Positions 8,761 to 16,670 of a stretch of DNA of 23,670 bases are shown here, in pieces (positions within the stretch are counted from its first letter, which is position 1; each line of letters opens with the position of its first letter). The stretch covers positions 1-23,670 of the forward strand of contig JAAVAA010000025.1 in assembly GCA_014804285.1 (NCBI GenBank), written 5' to 3'. The notes below the pieces were generated by a model. It worked only from the letters and a program-made list of their open reading frames with translations. It was not told the origin of the DNA and made no database searches. Source of the stretch: Lachnospiraceae bacterium. Lineage in GTDB: Bacteria; Bacillota; Clostridia; Lachnospirales; Lachnospiraceae. A program made the translations under genes and the position numbers.

Positions 8761-9663
8761 TTAATCCTTCAAGCCTGAGCTTGCCATCGTCTCCAGAATC
8801 TGACTCTCGGAGAATACGAAGATTGCTATTGGAACCAGCATCAGAACAACCAGCACGGCTGCGCCCTGACCGGTTCTTGCAATACCGCCGCTCTGAATCT
8901 GCTGCATCGCATATACCAGTGTCTTTTTCTCTTCAGAATAGATATATGTAGCTGCTTTGTTGTTCCACAAGCCCTGCACGGAAAATATAATCAGGGTCAT
9001 CCAGGCCGGTTTTACGTTTGGCATCACGATACCATAAAACACCTTCCACTCATTAGCCCCATCAATCTTTGCAGCTTCAATCAGCGAAGTAGGGAGTCCC
9101 TCCATAAACTGTTTCATAAGGAACAGTCCCATCGGAGATGCAAAAGCAGGAATTATGATTGCCCAATAAGAATCGATCCAGCCCAGCTTATTTAAAATCA
9201 GATAGTTAGGAATCTGGGTTACATATCCGGTAAACATCATTGCCACAGTAACCAGCTTAAAGAATCCCTTTCCGCCCGGGAACTCATATTTTGCAAGCAC
9301 AAATGCTCCCATGGAAGCAATCAGCAGATGTCCCACAGTTCCGACAACAGTTATGAACACCGTATTAAAAAGGTATCTGGAAAATGATACCCATGACTTG
9401 CCCATGGTAACAAACAAATCAGAAAAGTTATCCAGCGTAGGATTCTGCGGAAGAATCTTAGGTGGGAACTTAAACAGCTCATCCAAAGGCTTCAGCGCGC
9501 AACTGACAGCATAAATAATAGGGAAAGCCATTACTAAGGCTACAAAAGCCAAAAATACATAAAGAAAAATATCCCCCACTATAGAACGATTGGGTTTTCT
9601 TCTCTTGATCAGCTTTTTGCGGTATACTTTTTCGACATTTTCTTGTTTTTTCTTTTTGCTCAT
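8761..9663 (-). CDS. Carbohydrate ABC transporter permease, MalG type (first pair)
   Basis: A membrane subunit of 300 residues with a basic N-terminus (MSKKKKQENVEKVYRKKLIKR) and about six helices. The EAA loop is LIEAAKIDGANEWKVFYGIVMPNVKP. The ending SQILETMASSGLKD is typical of MalG-type subunits. It follows the MalF-type gene after a single base, with AGGAA upstream of the ATG, so the two are translationally coupled. Unlike the second MalG-type gene it has normal family length. It is 39 bases upstream of the NHL gene. Confidence 0.93.
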   Translation of the reverse strand: MSKKKKQENVEKVYRKKLIKRRKPNRSIVGDIFLYVFLAFVALVMAFPIIYAVSCALKPLDELFKFPPKILPQNPTLDNFSDLFVTMGKSWVSFSRYLFNTVFITVVGTVGHLLIASMGAFVLAKYEFPGGKGFFKLVTVAMMFTGYVTQIPNYLILNKLGWIDSYWAIIIPAFASPMGLFLMKQFMEGLPTSLIEAAKIDGANEWKVFYGIVMPNVKPAWMTLIIFSVQGLWNNKAATYIYSEEKKTLVYAMQQIQSGGIARTGQGAAVLVVLMLVPIAIFVFSESQILETMASSGLKD

Positions 9664-9664
9664 A

Positions 9665-10603
9665 TCAGGTTCCTACTCTTCTCAACAGACTTTGAATTGC
9701 TTTATTGCATAAAATCATTAATAAGAACAAAATGGTTGCTATTGCGCAAGCATATCCCATATCAAATCTTGTAAAACCGTAGTCAAACAGGTGGGTTACT
9801 ATTGTTCGCGCGGCATAATCCGTACTGGGGTATCCACAAAGCGCCATGGTAACATCACAGACTCCAAAAGCCTGTGTAATGGACATAACCGCTCCAAACA
9901 TCAACATGGGCTTCATATTCGGAAGAGTGATATACCAAAGCTCCTGCCATCTGTTTTTGATACCGTCCATGTACCCTGCTTCAAACTGGGATGCATCTAC
10001 GCCCTGAAGTCCGGCTACAAAGGACAGGAATCCTGTACCAAGACTCATCCACAGAATAACCAGCATACAGACCGGAAGCATGTAATCCGGATTGATGAAC
10101 CACAAGACCGGTGTATCAATGATTCCCAGATTCATCAGGAAAGCATTTACATATCCGTATGCATCTCCTCTAAAGAACACCGAGAAAATCACATAACAGT
10201 TTCCTGCAATCGACGGAGCATAAAATATAACTACGGCTACGCTTCTGACCCATCTTGGCAATTCATTGATCAGCCATGCAAACAAGAATGACATGATATA
10301 TCCCAGAGGACCGGTAAAGATCGCTATCATCAGCGTATTCTTAAGACCGATTAGAAAAATATCATCTTCCAGTATCAGACTGACATAATTGCTCAATCCT
10401 ACAAACTTAGGACTCTCCAATATGTTGTAATAAGTAAAACTGTAGAAGATGGAAATGACCACCGGCAGCACATAAAAAGTACAAAAAAGGATTGCATATG
10501 GCGCCAGAAATGCATAGCACATTTTACTTCTCTTTGCTTTCTTCACTGCCACCTGAAAATTGTGTTTCCGTAAGGCGACGTATTTGCTAAAAAATTCTTT
10601 CAT
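9665..10603 (-). CDS. Sugar ABC transporter permease, MalF/UgpA type (first pair)
   Basis: A 312-residue membrane subunit. A short basic N-terminus precedes the first helix (YAFLAPYAILFCTFYVLPVV). The conserved EAA loop appears as FEAGYMDGIKNRWQELWYIT, with the second Ala of EAA replaced by Gly. It starts 11 bases after the stop of the large solute-binding fusion, with an AGGGAG site. Together with the product of 8761-9663 it should form the channel served by that fusion. The pair differs clearly in sequence from the second permease pair, so this is not a recent duplication. Confidence 0.93.
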   Translation of the reverse strand: MKEFFSKYVALRKHNFQVAVKKAKRSKMCYAFLAPYAILFCTFYVLPVVISIFYSFTYYNILESPKFVGLSNYVSLILEDDIFLIGLKNTLMIAIFTGPLGYIMSFLFAWLINELPRWVRSVAVVIFYAPSIAGNCYVIFSVFFRGDAYGYVNAFLMNLGIIDTPVLWFINPDYMLPVCMLVILWMSLGTGFLSFVAGLQGVDASQFEAGYMDGIKNRWQELWYITLPNMKPMLMFGAVMSITQAFGVCDVTMALCGYPSTDYAARTIVTHLFDYGFTRFDMGYACAIATILFLLMILCNKAIQSLLRRVGT

Positions 10604-10614
10604 ATTCTACTCCC

Positions 10615-13578
10615 TTATTCTAACGGCATTCCAAATTCGGTTCGCTTCTTGACAATTTCTTCGTTTATTGTAATTGCATAATCTATAATCGTCTCTCTGG
10701 AATCATCTTTGTCGTTCAGAACCTTTCTGATTGCATTGGTGATATGACGTCCCGTATAATATCCTCCCGGCACTTCACGGATACCCACCGTCTGATCCCA
10801 CTGTGCACTCAATACCGCAATATCATCATTGCTCCATGAAAGCTGTGCAAATGCATCCTTATTAGCTGTAGCATAACGTGCGGAAGATCCAAGCAAAGCC
10901 TCTATCTCGCGTCCAAAACGAACCTGCGTGTCAACGGAAGCCCACCACTTCATGAATTCCCATGATTTATTTCTGAGTTCCTCATCCTCTGTTGCGATCA
11001 TCATGGTCGCATTGCCCGTAATAAAATCGGAACGGTCTATGTAGGTGTTGCCGTTTTCGTCGGTATACTCCGTACCCGGAACCAATGTAAAATCCCACAA
11101 GCCTCTGATCTCAGGTGCAGATACCATCAAGGTATTGTATGTGGAATAAGCAGATATACCTATGGGCATCTCACCGGAACGGAAACGGCTGACAAAGTCA
11201 TAAATCGTAGGAAGACCATAGTCGTTAAAATATCTGACATAATCATCAAACGCCTTAACACCTGCCTCGTCGTCCACGGTTGTCTTTGTTCCCTTTGCAT
11301 TGTACATATCTCCGCCATACTGATACAGCAGTGTAAAATACAAGGACAAATCAGGAGCTGTGGATGCAACCGCAGTACTTGATTGCGCCGTAGTGCTGCT
11401 GCCCGCTGCTGTAGGGATACCTACTGACAGGTTATTTCCCTGAATGGTAGGAAGCATCTCAATAAATTCCTGCCATGTATCCGGCACCTCAAGCTCTAAT
11501 TCTTCCAAAACATCCTTGCGATAAAACATTACATTAAAGGTCTGGGTTTCCGGAATCGCATATATATGTCCGTCCAGCCCGTACTGTTCATAAGAGCTTG
11601 GCGTATAGTGTGAAAGAACTTCCTCCCACCCGTCAAACTGTGTAATATCCTCCGCCGCATTACGTAATGCATAGTTAACCGGCTGGTCGGCGCCTACCGA
11701 CAGTACCACGTTCGGTCCTCTTCCCGCCAATACAGCATTAAGCAGCGCGCTTGGGTCTACAATCTCTACATTGACCTTGACTCCCGTGTCGGGAGAGAAA
11801 GAATCATCTATCATGGATTTCAGGATCGTACCCTGATCACGTCCTGTAAGAACCCACACCTTAACAACTTCCTCACCACCATCCTCGTCATATACGTCAC
11901 CTACCGAGTTATAATCCACGGTGAAAGAAGCGACAAACGATTTCGCCTCATGCCACATTTTGGTGAAGACATTTGCTTTATCCTTTTCATAAGCTGCTCC
12001 ATCGCCCTTTACTACAAGGTAATCGATATCCAGCTTTGTATCAGCCATGTTCAGAGAAGCAGTGCCAAGTGCGGTAATATTATCCTTGAACGTAACAAAT
12101 TCCAATGAAATCTTCTGCGGCTTCTTGCAGAAACGTTCCAGCTGCTGTGCTACCGTCTGCGCGGAAGCAATGTTATCCGCTTTCTGTCCGCTGTATGCCA
12201 CCATATCATCTACAATCTTGAACAGTCTCTTGGATTCCAAATCCATAGCTTCAATGATTTCCGGATAGTTCCTGTCAATATTGTAATCTCTGTACTGATC
12301 CGGATTTGCTCCCGTATATACCAGTACCTTTCTGTATATCTGATTCAGTCTGTATGTAGAATCTTCCAATTCCTCTAAAATTGCTCCCAGACCTCCCAGC
12401 GATGCCTCAAGCCTGATGGTATGTGTTCCGGCCGTCAGATAAAAGCTGTAAGGATTTCCTTCCTCATCTGCCAGATCCAAGCTGTTCCAGTCATTACTAT
12501 ATTCAAACGAAACATTCTTCATCTCGTGGAAGGGAATCTCTCCGTCTATGTACATAATTCTGTTGGAAACGCTTCCTCTGGAATAATTCTGACGTCCCTT
12601 TACCATGATGTTGTAATAACCATCCTCAGGAACTTCAAACTCCCATTCAATCCACTGTCCGGAGCTTCTCCATGTTTCTCCGCCCACGTAGTTCAGTACA
12701 GTTGTGGTAACGCTGTTCGGCAGCGTTGTGGGAGATGACCTGTCATATTTGGCATATAAAGAAGACTCTGAGCGGCGCGTTGAATCCTCGCCCTGAATCA
12801 CCTGTATATAATTCTTTAAAGAATCGGAGTTAGTTACACTTGGCTGCTTTGCAGCATATTCTTCATAAGTATCTGCATCTTCCACTGCGCAGATAGTCAT
12901 TTTCCGCAGAACCATAGGTTCATTTTCCGCTTCCAGACTTATTTCATTTTCTCCCTTTTCCAGATAGAACAAGTATGGCTCGATAATATATCCCATGTTG
13001 TCTCTGAAATATGCATCCTGCCAATCAAAATCCTCCACCTGTATCGGGCGGATTTCATTACCCTGATTATCTACTCTGATATCACCACCATCTGTCCAAA
13101 TTCTGGTAAAAGAAAGATTCCTTGCATCCTCGAACGGGATCTCGCCATTAACGTAAAAAGCTCTCTCTGCTGCTACGCCTCTGGATTCGGGAATAAGATA
13201 CTCAACAGACAAGTTATAGAAGCCGGTCTCAGGAACATTGACGTTCCAGGTAACCAGCGAACCGGTTCCGGTATAAAGAGCTGTATCAACACCTTCATAA
13301 TCATTGTAAACCTCTACATCTCCTGCGGAATCAAACTTAAATAAGTCTACTTCAACGCTTCCGGTTGGATATGCCGCATCTGCATGGGTATTCAAATATC
13401 CGGTATAGGTTCCCTCTCTTTCCATACCCTCTACGTCAACCGTAAGATCTACACCTGCATATTTATCATAAAAATTTTCCACGCCGCGCGTTGATAAAAG
13501 AATGATGATCACTACTATCACCACTACTACAACCGCCGCTATAATCGCTTTCTTCTTATTCTTAACAGAGCTTCCCAT
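10615..13578 (-). CDS. Membrane-anchored solute-binding protein fused to two CBM-like beta modules
   Basis: This protein of 987 residues is about twice the length of an ordinary sugar receptor. It has an N-terminal membrane helix (about 10-29, rich in Val/Ile) without a lipobox. Two related beta-sandwich-like modules follow at about 75-235 and 258-423. Each contains a matching stretch: AFYVNGEIPFEDARNLSF in the first and IMYIDGEIPFHEMKNVSF in the second. They resemble CBM6/CBM35-type galactose-binding folds (GFYNLSVEY, GYYNIMVKG). A helical linker (about 438-495) leads to a family 1 solute-binding domain at about 570-987 (DGHIYAIPETQTFNVMFYRK, then VPDTWQEFIEMLP). The start at 13578 is chosen because GGAGG lies 7 bases upstream; an earlier in-frame Met would place the predicted promoter leader inside the gene. 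It is the first gene of the operon, so it should be the most abundant product. The ligand is unknown. Confidence 0.85.
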   Translation of the reverse strand: MGSSVKNKKKAIIAAVVVVVIVVIIILLSTRGVENFYDKYAGVDLTVDVEGMEREGTYTGYLNTHADAAYPTGSVEVDLFKFDSAGDVEVYNDYEGVDTALYTGTGSLVTWNVNVPETGFYNLSVEYLIPESRGVAAERAFYVNGEIPFEDARNLSFTRIWTDGGDIRVDNQGNEIRPIQVEDFDWQDAYFRDNMGYIIEPYLFYLEKGENEISLEAENEPMVLRKMTICAVEDADTYEEYAAKQPSVTNSDSLKNYIQVIQGEDSTRRSESSLYAKYDRSSPTTLPNSVTTTVLNYVGGETWRSSGQWIEWEFEVPEDGYYNIMVKGRQNYSRGSVSNRIMYIDGEIPFHEMKNVSFEYSNDWNSLDLADEEGNPYSFYLTAGTHTIRLEASLGGLGAILEELEDSTYRLNQIYRKVLVYTGANPDQYRDYNIDRNYPEIIEAMDLESKRLFKIVDDMVAYSGQKADNIASAQTVAQQLERFCKKPQKISLEFVTFKDNITALGTASLNMADTKLDIDYLVVKGDGAAYEKDKANVFTKMWHEAKSFVASFTVDYNSVGDVYDEDGGEEVVKVWVLTGRDQGTILKSMIDDSFSPDTGVKVNVEIVDPSALLNAVLAGRGPNVVLSVGADQPVNYALRNAAEDITQFDGWEEVLSHYTPSSYEQYGLDGHIYAIPETQTFNVMFYRKDVLEELELEVPDTWQEFIEMLPTIQGNNLSVGIPTAAGSSTTAQSSTAVASTAPDLSLYFTLLYQYGGDMYNAKGTKTTVDDEAGVKAFDDYVRYFNDYGLPTIYDFVSRFRSGEMPIGISAYSTYNTLMVSAPEIRGLWDFTLVPGTEYTDENGNTYIDRSDFITGNATMMIATEDEELRNKSWEFMKWWASVDTQVRFGREIEALLGSSARYATANKDAFAQLSWSNDDIAVLSAQWDQTVGIREVPGGYYTGRHITNAIRKVLNDKDDSRETIIDYAITINEEIVKKRTEFGMPLE

Positions 13579-13672
13579 ACTTTCCTCCACAAAATCGAAA
13601 TCATATATAAAACTATTATTAAATTTTAATAGAAGTAGTCTCAAAATCGTACCTCTCTAATTTTACATTAAC

Positions 13673-13738
13673 CCGTAAAAATTATACTTTTTCATTTTCA
13701 AGGGTAGCAATACTGCGTATTACCTACAGTTTTTACGG
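13673..13738. promoter_or_regulatory. Inverted repeats in the divergent regulatory region
   Basis: CCGTAAAAA (13673-13681) and TTTTTACGG (13730-13738) form a perfect 9-bp inverted repeat that brackets the operon promoter. Inside it lies a second palindrome, AATAC-TGC-GTATT (13709-13721), which touches the -35 box. A third dyad, TTTTAC/GTAAAA, spans 13661-13680. These are candidate operators for the response regulator; none matches a consensus I know. Confidence 0.4.
13681..13710 (-). promoter_or_regulatory. Candidate sigma-A promoter of the transport operon
   Basis: On the minus strand, TTGCTA (13710-13705) and a perfect TATAAT (13686-13681) are separated by 18 bases, about 100 bases upstream of the first operon gene. 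The two boxes lie between the arms of a 9-bp inverted repeat (13673-13681 and 13730-13738), which suggests control by a DNA-binding protein. The divergent YesN-type regulator is the obvious candidate. Confidence 0.5.
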
Positions 13739-13764
13739 TATCCGCAGCATTAAAAAAAATTGAA

Positions 13765-13792
13765 TTGGACAATTAAAATAGAATCTGATAAT
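13765..13792 (+). promoter_or_regulatory. Candidate promoter of the response regulator gene
   Basis: TTGGAC (13765-13770) and GATAAT (13787-13792) are spaced 16 bases apart, about 30 bases before the ATG. The -10 region overlaps a short direct repeat, ATCTGATA, present twice. An AAGGAAG ribosome binding site follows at about 13807. Confidence 0.5.
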
Positions 13793-13820
13793 ATCTGATA
13801 CATAAGAAAGGAAGCAATCT

Positions 13821-15392
13821 ATGAAGGTATTGTTTATTGATGACGAACCTCTTGTCAGAAAGGAATTGCAGAATATTATACCATGGAGCCGCTACGGCTT
13901 TTCAAATTTTTACGAATCTGACAACGGTGCTGACGCTCTAAAACTGATTGATTTGGAGAATCCCGAACTGATTCTGTTAGATACCCATTTGAAAGACATG
14001 TCGGGAATGACGCTCATACATGAAGCAAAGAAAAACGATTATGCAGGCAAAGTCATTATAATAAGTGAAGATACCCATTTTGCAGATGCCAAACTTGCTA
14101 TCAACTACGGAGTGACCGCTTATCTGAATAAGCCCGCCGATCCGGAAGAACTGTCAGAAGCAGTTATGCGGGCTATCGATGAAATTCAAAGAACAAAACT
14201 CATATCCATTTATTATGAGCAGTCTGCAATGCTGTCCAGAAACAATTTATTATCCAACATCCTGCTCGGCAATATGACCTATGTTAAAGAAATGAAGCCC
14301 ATATATCACATAGAACTGAACTCCGACTACTACCGGCTGATTTCCTTTATTTTGCCCGAAAAATCCGATAACATCAATATATGGGAAGAAGCGCTGACGC
14401 ATATCAGGAACTGCCTGTCTGTCACTTTTTCCGAAACCAGTCTGGTTCTGATTGCCTTAAGTCCCAGTCAGGAACAGTTCATACTAAGACAATTAAAAGC
14501 TTGTCAGGAAAACTATCCACAGTATGCGGCTCTTTTTGGAATCATCAGTACACAGGCCGGGTCACACACGGAATTAAGTACGCTCTATACAGAAATTCAA
14601 CGCATTGATCAAAATCTATACTACTATAAAGAGAAGCAAAACAATATACTTTACGCAGATGCCTTGTCAAAACGGCTAAGCAAAATAGAACAGACAGACG
14701 GCGATCTAATCCGCTTTACCGAAAACATGATACATCACATATTACTTCTTCAAAGTTCCGAGCTTGAAGAAGATGCTTTGTCTTTGCTTGATTTTTTATC
14801 TCTGCGCAGACCTCCCAGAGACAGTACGCGATTCATCCTTATGAATTACTATGCACAAATTATCTCCGCCCTTACGGAGTACTATCCTCAATTGGAGTTT
14901 GAGGTACCAGACAGCAAGGATATTGCCTCCCATCTGTCCTACGACCGATATCTGTGCGACAGCATTTTTTATTTAAACGACCAGTTCCTAAAAGCTATTG
15001 CTTACATACGAAACGAATCCCGAAAGAAACCCTGTCAGCGAATCTGCCAGTACATCGACAGGAATTATTCATCGCCCCTGAAATTGAACGGCATTGCCGC
15101 CCTTTTTGGCTATAACAGCGCATATCTGGGGAAACTGTTCTTCCGTGAAATGGGTGTAAGCTTTAATACCTACCTGGATAAAATCCGTATGCAAAAGGCC
15201 GCAGAATACCTAAAAAAAGGAGTTCCCGTTATACAGACCAGTGAATTTTCCGGTTTTACCAATCCTGATTACTTCACCAAAAAATTCAAAAAGCATATGG
15301 GGATATTGCCCTCGGAATATCGGGCTCAGTATCTTAAAAAATACCATGCCCAAAATACCCCCCCCCCAAGCCAAAAACGCTACTTAAGCTAA
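13821..15392 (+). CDS. YesN-type response regulator with AraC-family DNA-binding domain
   Basis: This 523-residue cytoplasmic transcription factor begins with a receiver domain (1-120). The acidic pocket is at Asp7, Asp8 and Glu9, the phosphoacceptor is Asp54 in ILLDTHLKDMSG, Ser82 replaces the switch Thr/Ser, and Lys104 lies in NKP. A helical middle region of about 280 residues, typical of YesN proteins, follows. An AraC-type double helix-turn-helix is at about 412-512 (LNGIAALFGYNSAYLGKLFF, then FTNPDYFTKKFKKHMGILPS). It is divergent from the transport operon and is therefore its probable activator. No partner histidine kinase is in the window. The last codons contain a run of ten C bases (15358-15367), so length changes would alter the C-terminal tail after the DNA-binding domain. 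Confidence 0.92.
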   Translation: MKVLFIDDEPLVRKELQNIIPWSRYGFSNFYESDNGADALKLIDLENPELILLDTHLKDMSGMTLIHEAKKNDYAGKVIIISEDTHFADAKLAINYGVTAYLNKPADPEELSEAVMRAIDEIQRTKLISIYYEQSAMLSRNNLLSNILLGNMTYVKEMKPIYHIELNSDYYRLISFILPEKSDNINIWEEALTHIRNCLSVTFSETSLVLIALSPSQEQFILRQLKACQENYPQYAALFGIISTQAGSHTELSTLYTEIQRIDQNLYYYKEKQNNILYADALSKRLSKIEQTDGDLIRFTENMIHHILLLQSSELEEDALSLLDFLSLRRPPRDSTRFILMNYYAQIISALTEYYPQLEFEVPDSKDIASHLSYDRYLCDSIFYLNDQFLKAIAYIRNESRKKPCQRICQYIDRNYSSPLKLNGIAALFGYNSAYLGKLFFREMGVSFNTYLDKIRMQKAAEYLKKGVPVIQTSEFSGFTNPDYFTKKFKKHMGILPSEYRAQYLKKYHAQNTPPPSQKRYLS

Positions 15393-15544
15393 TGCTCATA
15401 GTTCTTGTCGACCTAGTATACGTCTTGCATAAACGTCTCATTAAATATTGCCGGTTTTGGTCTCATTCAAGTAATAATTCAAACCTATGCATCTGCCGCT
15501 TCTTTATATAACCTTACAACTGTAATCTTTAGGATCATGTACTG

Positions 15545-16420
15545 TCACTGCTGCCATAACAGCATCCCATTCTCAAAGGCAATATTTAATCTGCCGGTAT
15601 CTTTCATCCAGGAAAGGTAGGAACGCACTGTACTTCCCACCAGTACATACTGCTCAAAATTCATGATAAGTCCATATCCTTTAAACACTGCCTGCAAAAT
15701 ATTTTCAAAATTCTGAGGTTTTTTGCAAATAGAAAAGATTTTATCTGACACTTCATGTACTTTCTCTCGATTATAACGGACAAGATCCTTAATATCGGCA
15801 GAAGCTTCGGCATGGGCAGGAACAAACATTACCGCTTCCATTCCCTCCACCATATCCAGAGTCTCCAGATATGCCCCCACATCGTAGATAAAGGAAACCG
15901 CATACTTTTCCAGCGTTTCCCTGCTGCTGATACAGTCTGCAAGAAATACCACTCCATCCGGCATCCGAAATCCCACCATGTCAAAGAAATGTCCCGGCAG
16001 AGGTATCACTTCGATCTCCCTGGGAAATTCTGCATCGGTAAAATCTGTCACATCGCTTTCCTGCGCCATCAAGAACTTATGTCTCAGATCCTTACCGGGA
16101 TACCCTCCATAAAGAAAGGACGGCTCCAACACCGGATACTTCGTAAAGGCAGCTTCTATTCCGCCGGAATAAATTTTGCATCCCGTCTGCCCCTGCAGAT
16201 AACGGTTGCCCCCAATATGATCTGCGTTGGAATGAGTATTTAATATAGCTGTCAGATGCCAGTCGTTCTTATCCAGAATCTGTCTGACCTTTCTGCCTGC
16301 ATCTTTATCGTTCCCGCTGTCAATCAGGTAAACATGTTCCTTATCAGCAACATAAACTCCAATCTTTGCCGGACAATTTATGTAATAACACTTCTCGCTG
16401 ACCTGTTTCAATTCGTACAT
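15545..16420 (-). CDS. Metallo-beta-lactamase-fold hydrolase
   Basis: This protein of 291 residues has the metal-binding layout of the fold. The first motif is H63-S-N65-A-D67-H68 (THSNADHIGG), the third-strand His is His144 in LPGHFFD, the bridging Asp is Asp162 in FLADCIS, and the last His is His203 in VPAHAEAS. The usual second His of HxHxDH is Asn65. The substrate is unknown; glyoxalase II-like or other thioester and phosphoester hydrolases share this layout. The C-terminal 80 residues are helical and may form a winged or dimerisation region. The start at 16420 is chosen because AGGAGG lies 8 bases upstream; the frame stays open for 44 more codons upstream across a repeat-like region but lacks a ribosome binding site there. 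The gene is convergent with the response regulator and shows no link with the sugar operon. Confidence 0.85.
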   Translation of the reverse strand: MYELKQVSEKCYYINCPAKIGVYVADKEHVYLIDSGNDKDAGRKVRQILDKNDWHLTAILNTHSNADHIGGNRYLQGQTGCKIYSGGIEAAFTKYPVLEPSFLYGGYPGKDLRHKFLMAQESDVTDFTDAEFPREIEVIPLPGHFFDMVGFRMPDGVVFLADCISSRETLEKYAVSFIYDVGAYLETLDMVEGMEAVMFVPAHAEASADIKDLVRYNREKVHEVSDKIFSICKKPQNFENILQAVFKGYGLIMNFEQYVLVGSTVRSYLSWMKDTGRLNIAFENGMLLWQQ

Positions 16421-16467
16421 TTTCACTTCCTCCTTGGATTGTTCCGGTAGAAAACGATGAAAAACAC

Positions 16468-16550
16468 GATTTACGAGTTTCTCACGTTCGCGGGCGGCGC
16501 CAAATTGGATTGCAAGCTTTTCAGCTTGGCTTACGCCTTCCGCGTAAATC
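16468..16550. repeat. Long-range inverted repeat in the upstream region of the MBL gene
   Basis: GATTTACG (16468-16475) and CGTAAATC (16543-16550) are perfect inverted arms. Further pairing between CGCGG and CCGCG, and an inner hairpin CAAGC/GCTTG around 16513-16528, would make a branched structure. The stretch is more GC-rich than its surroundings, and could be an interspersed palindromic element or a leader structure of the MBL transcript. Confidence 0.35.
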
Positions 16551-16585
16551 ATATGATATGCTTATCATATGATATGCTTATCATA
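16548..16585. repeat. 16-bp tandem repeat containing a palindrome
   Basis: Two exact copies of ATCATATGATATGCTT (16548-16563 and 16564-16579) are followed by a partial third (ATCATA). Each unit holds the palindrome ATCATATGAT; the second lies in the longer dyad TATCATATGATA (16563-16574). The array sits between divergent genes (MBL and alpha/beta hydrolase), a position suited to an operator shared by both. Confidence 0.85.
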
Positions 16586-16613
16586 GCATACACATATAAG
16601 AAATGCACCCTGA

Positions 16614-16643
16614 TTAACGTTCAACTGCCTAACCGCATACAAT
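16614..16643 (+). promoter_or_regulatory. Candidate promoter of the alpha/beta hydrolase
   Basis: TTAACG (16614-16619) and TACAAT (16638-16643) are separated by 18 bases and lie about 30 bases upstream of the ATG, leaving a very short leader that carries GGAGG. The -35 box is a moderate match. Confidence 0.35.
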
Positions 16644-16670
16644 AATGAAAGCCCCGTCACGGAGGAATCT

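Noticed and set aside
9791..10291. Plus-strand open frame of 166 codons
   Set aside because: Antisense to the MalF-type permease, which has clear family motifs.
13579..13644. Upstream extension of the large receptor gene to an earlier Met
   Set aside because: The later ATG at 13578 has a well-placed GGAGG, and the extension lies in the leader, without a ribosome binding site.
15393..15544. Possible terminator between the convergent response regulator and MBL genes
   Set aside because: No stem of useful length followed by a T-run was found on either strand.
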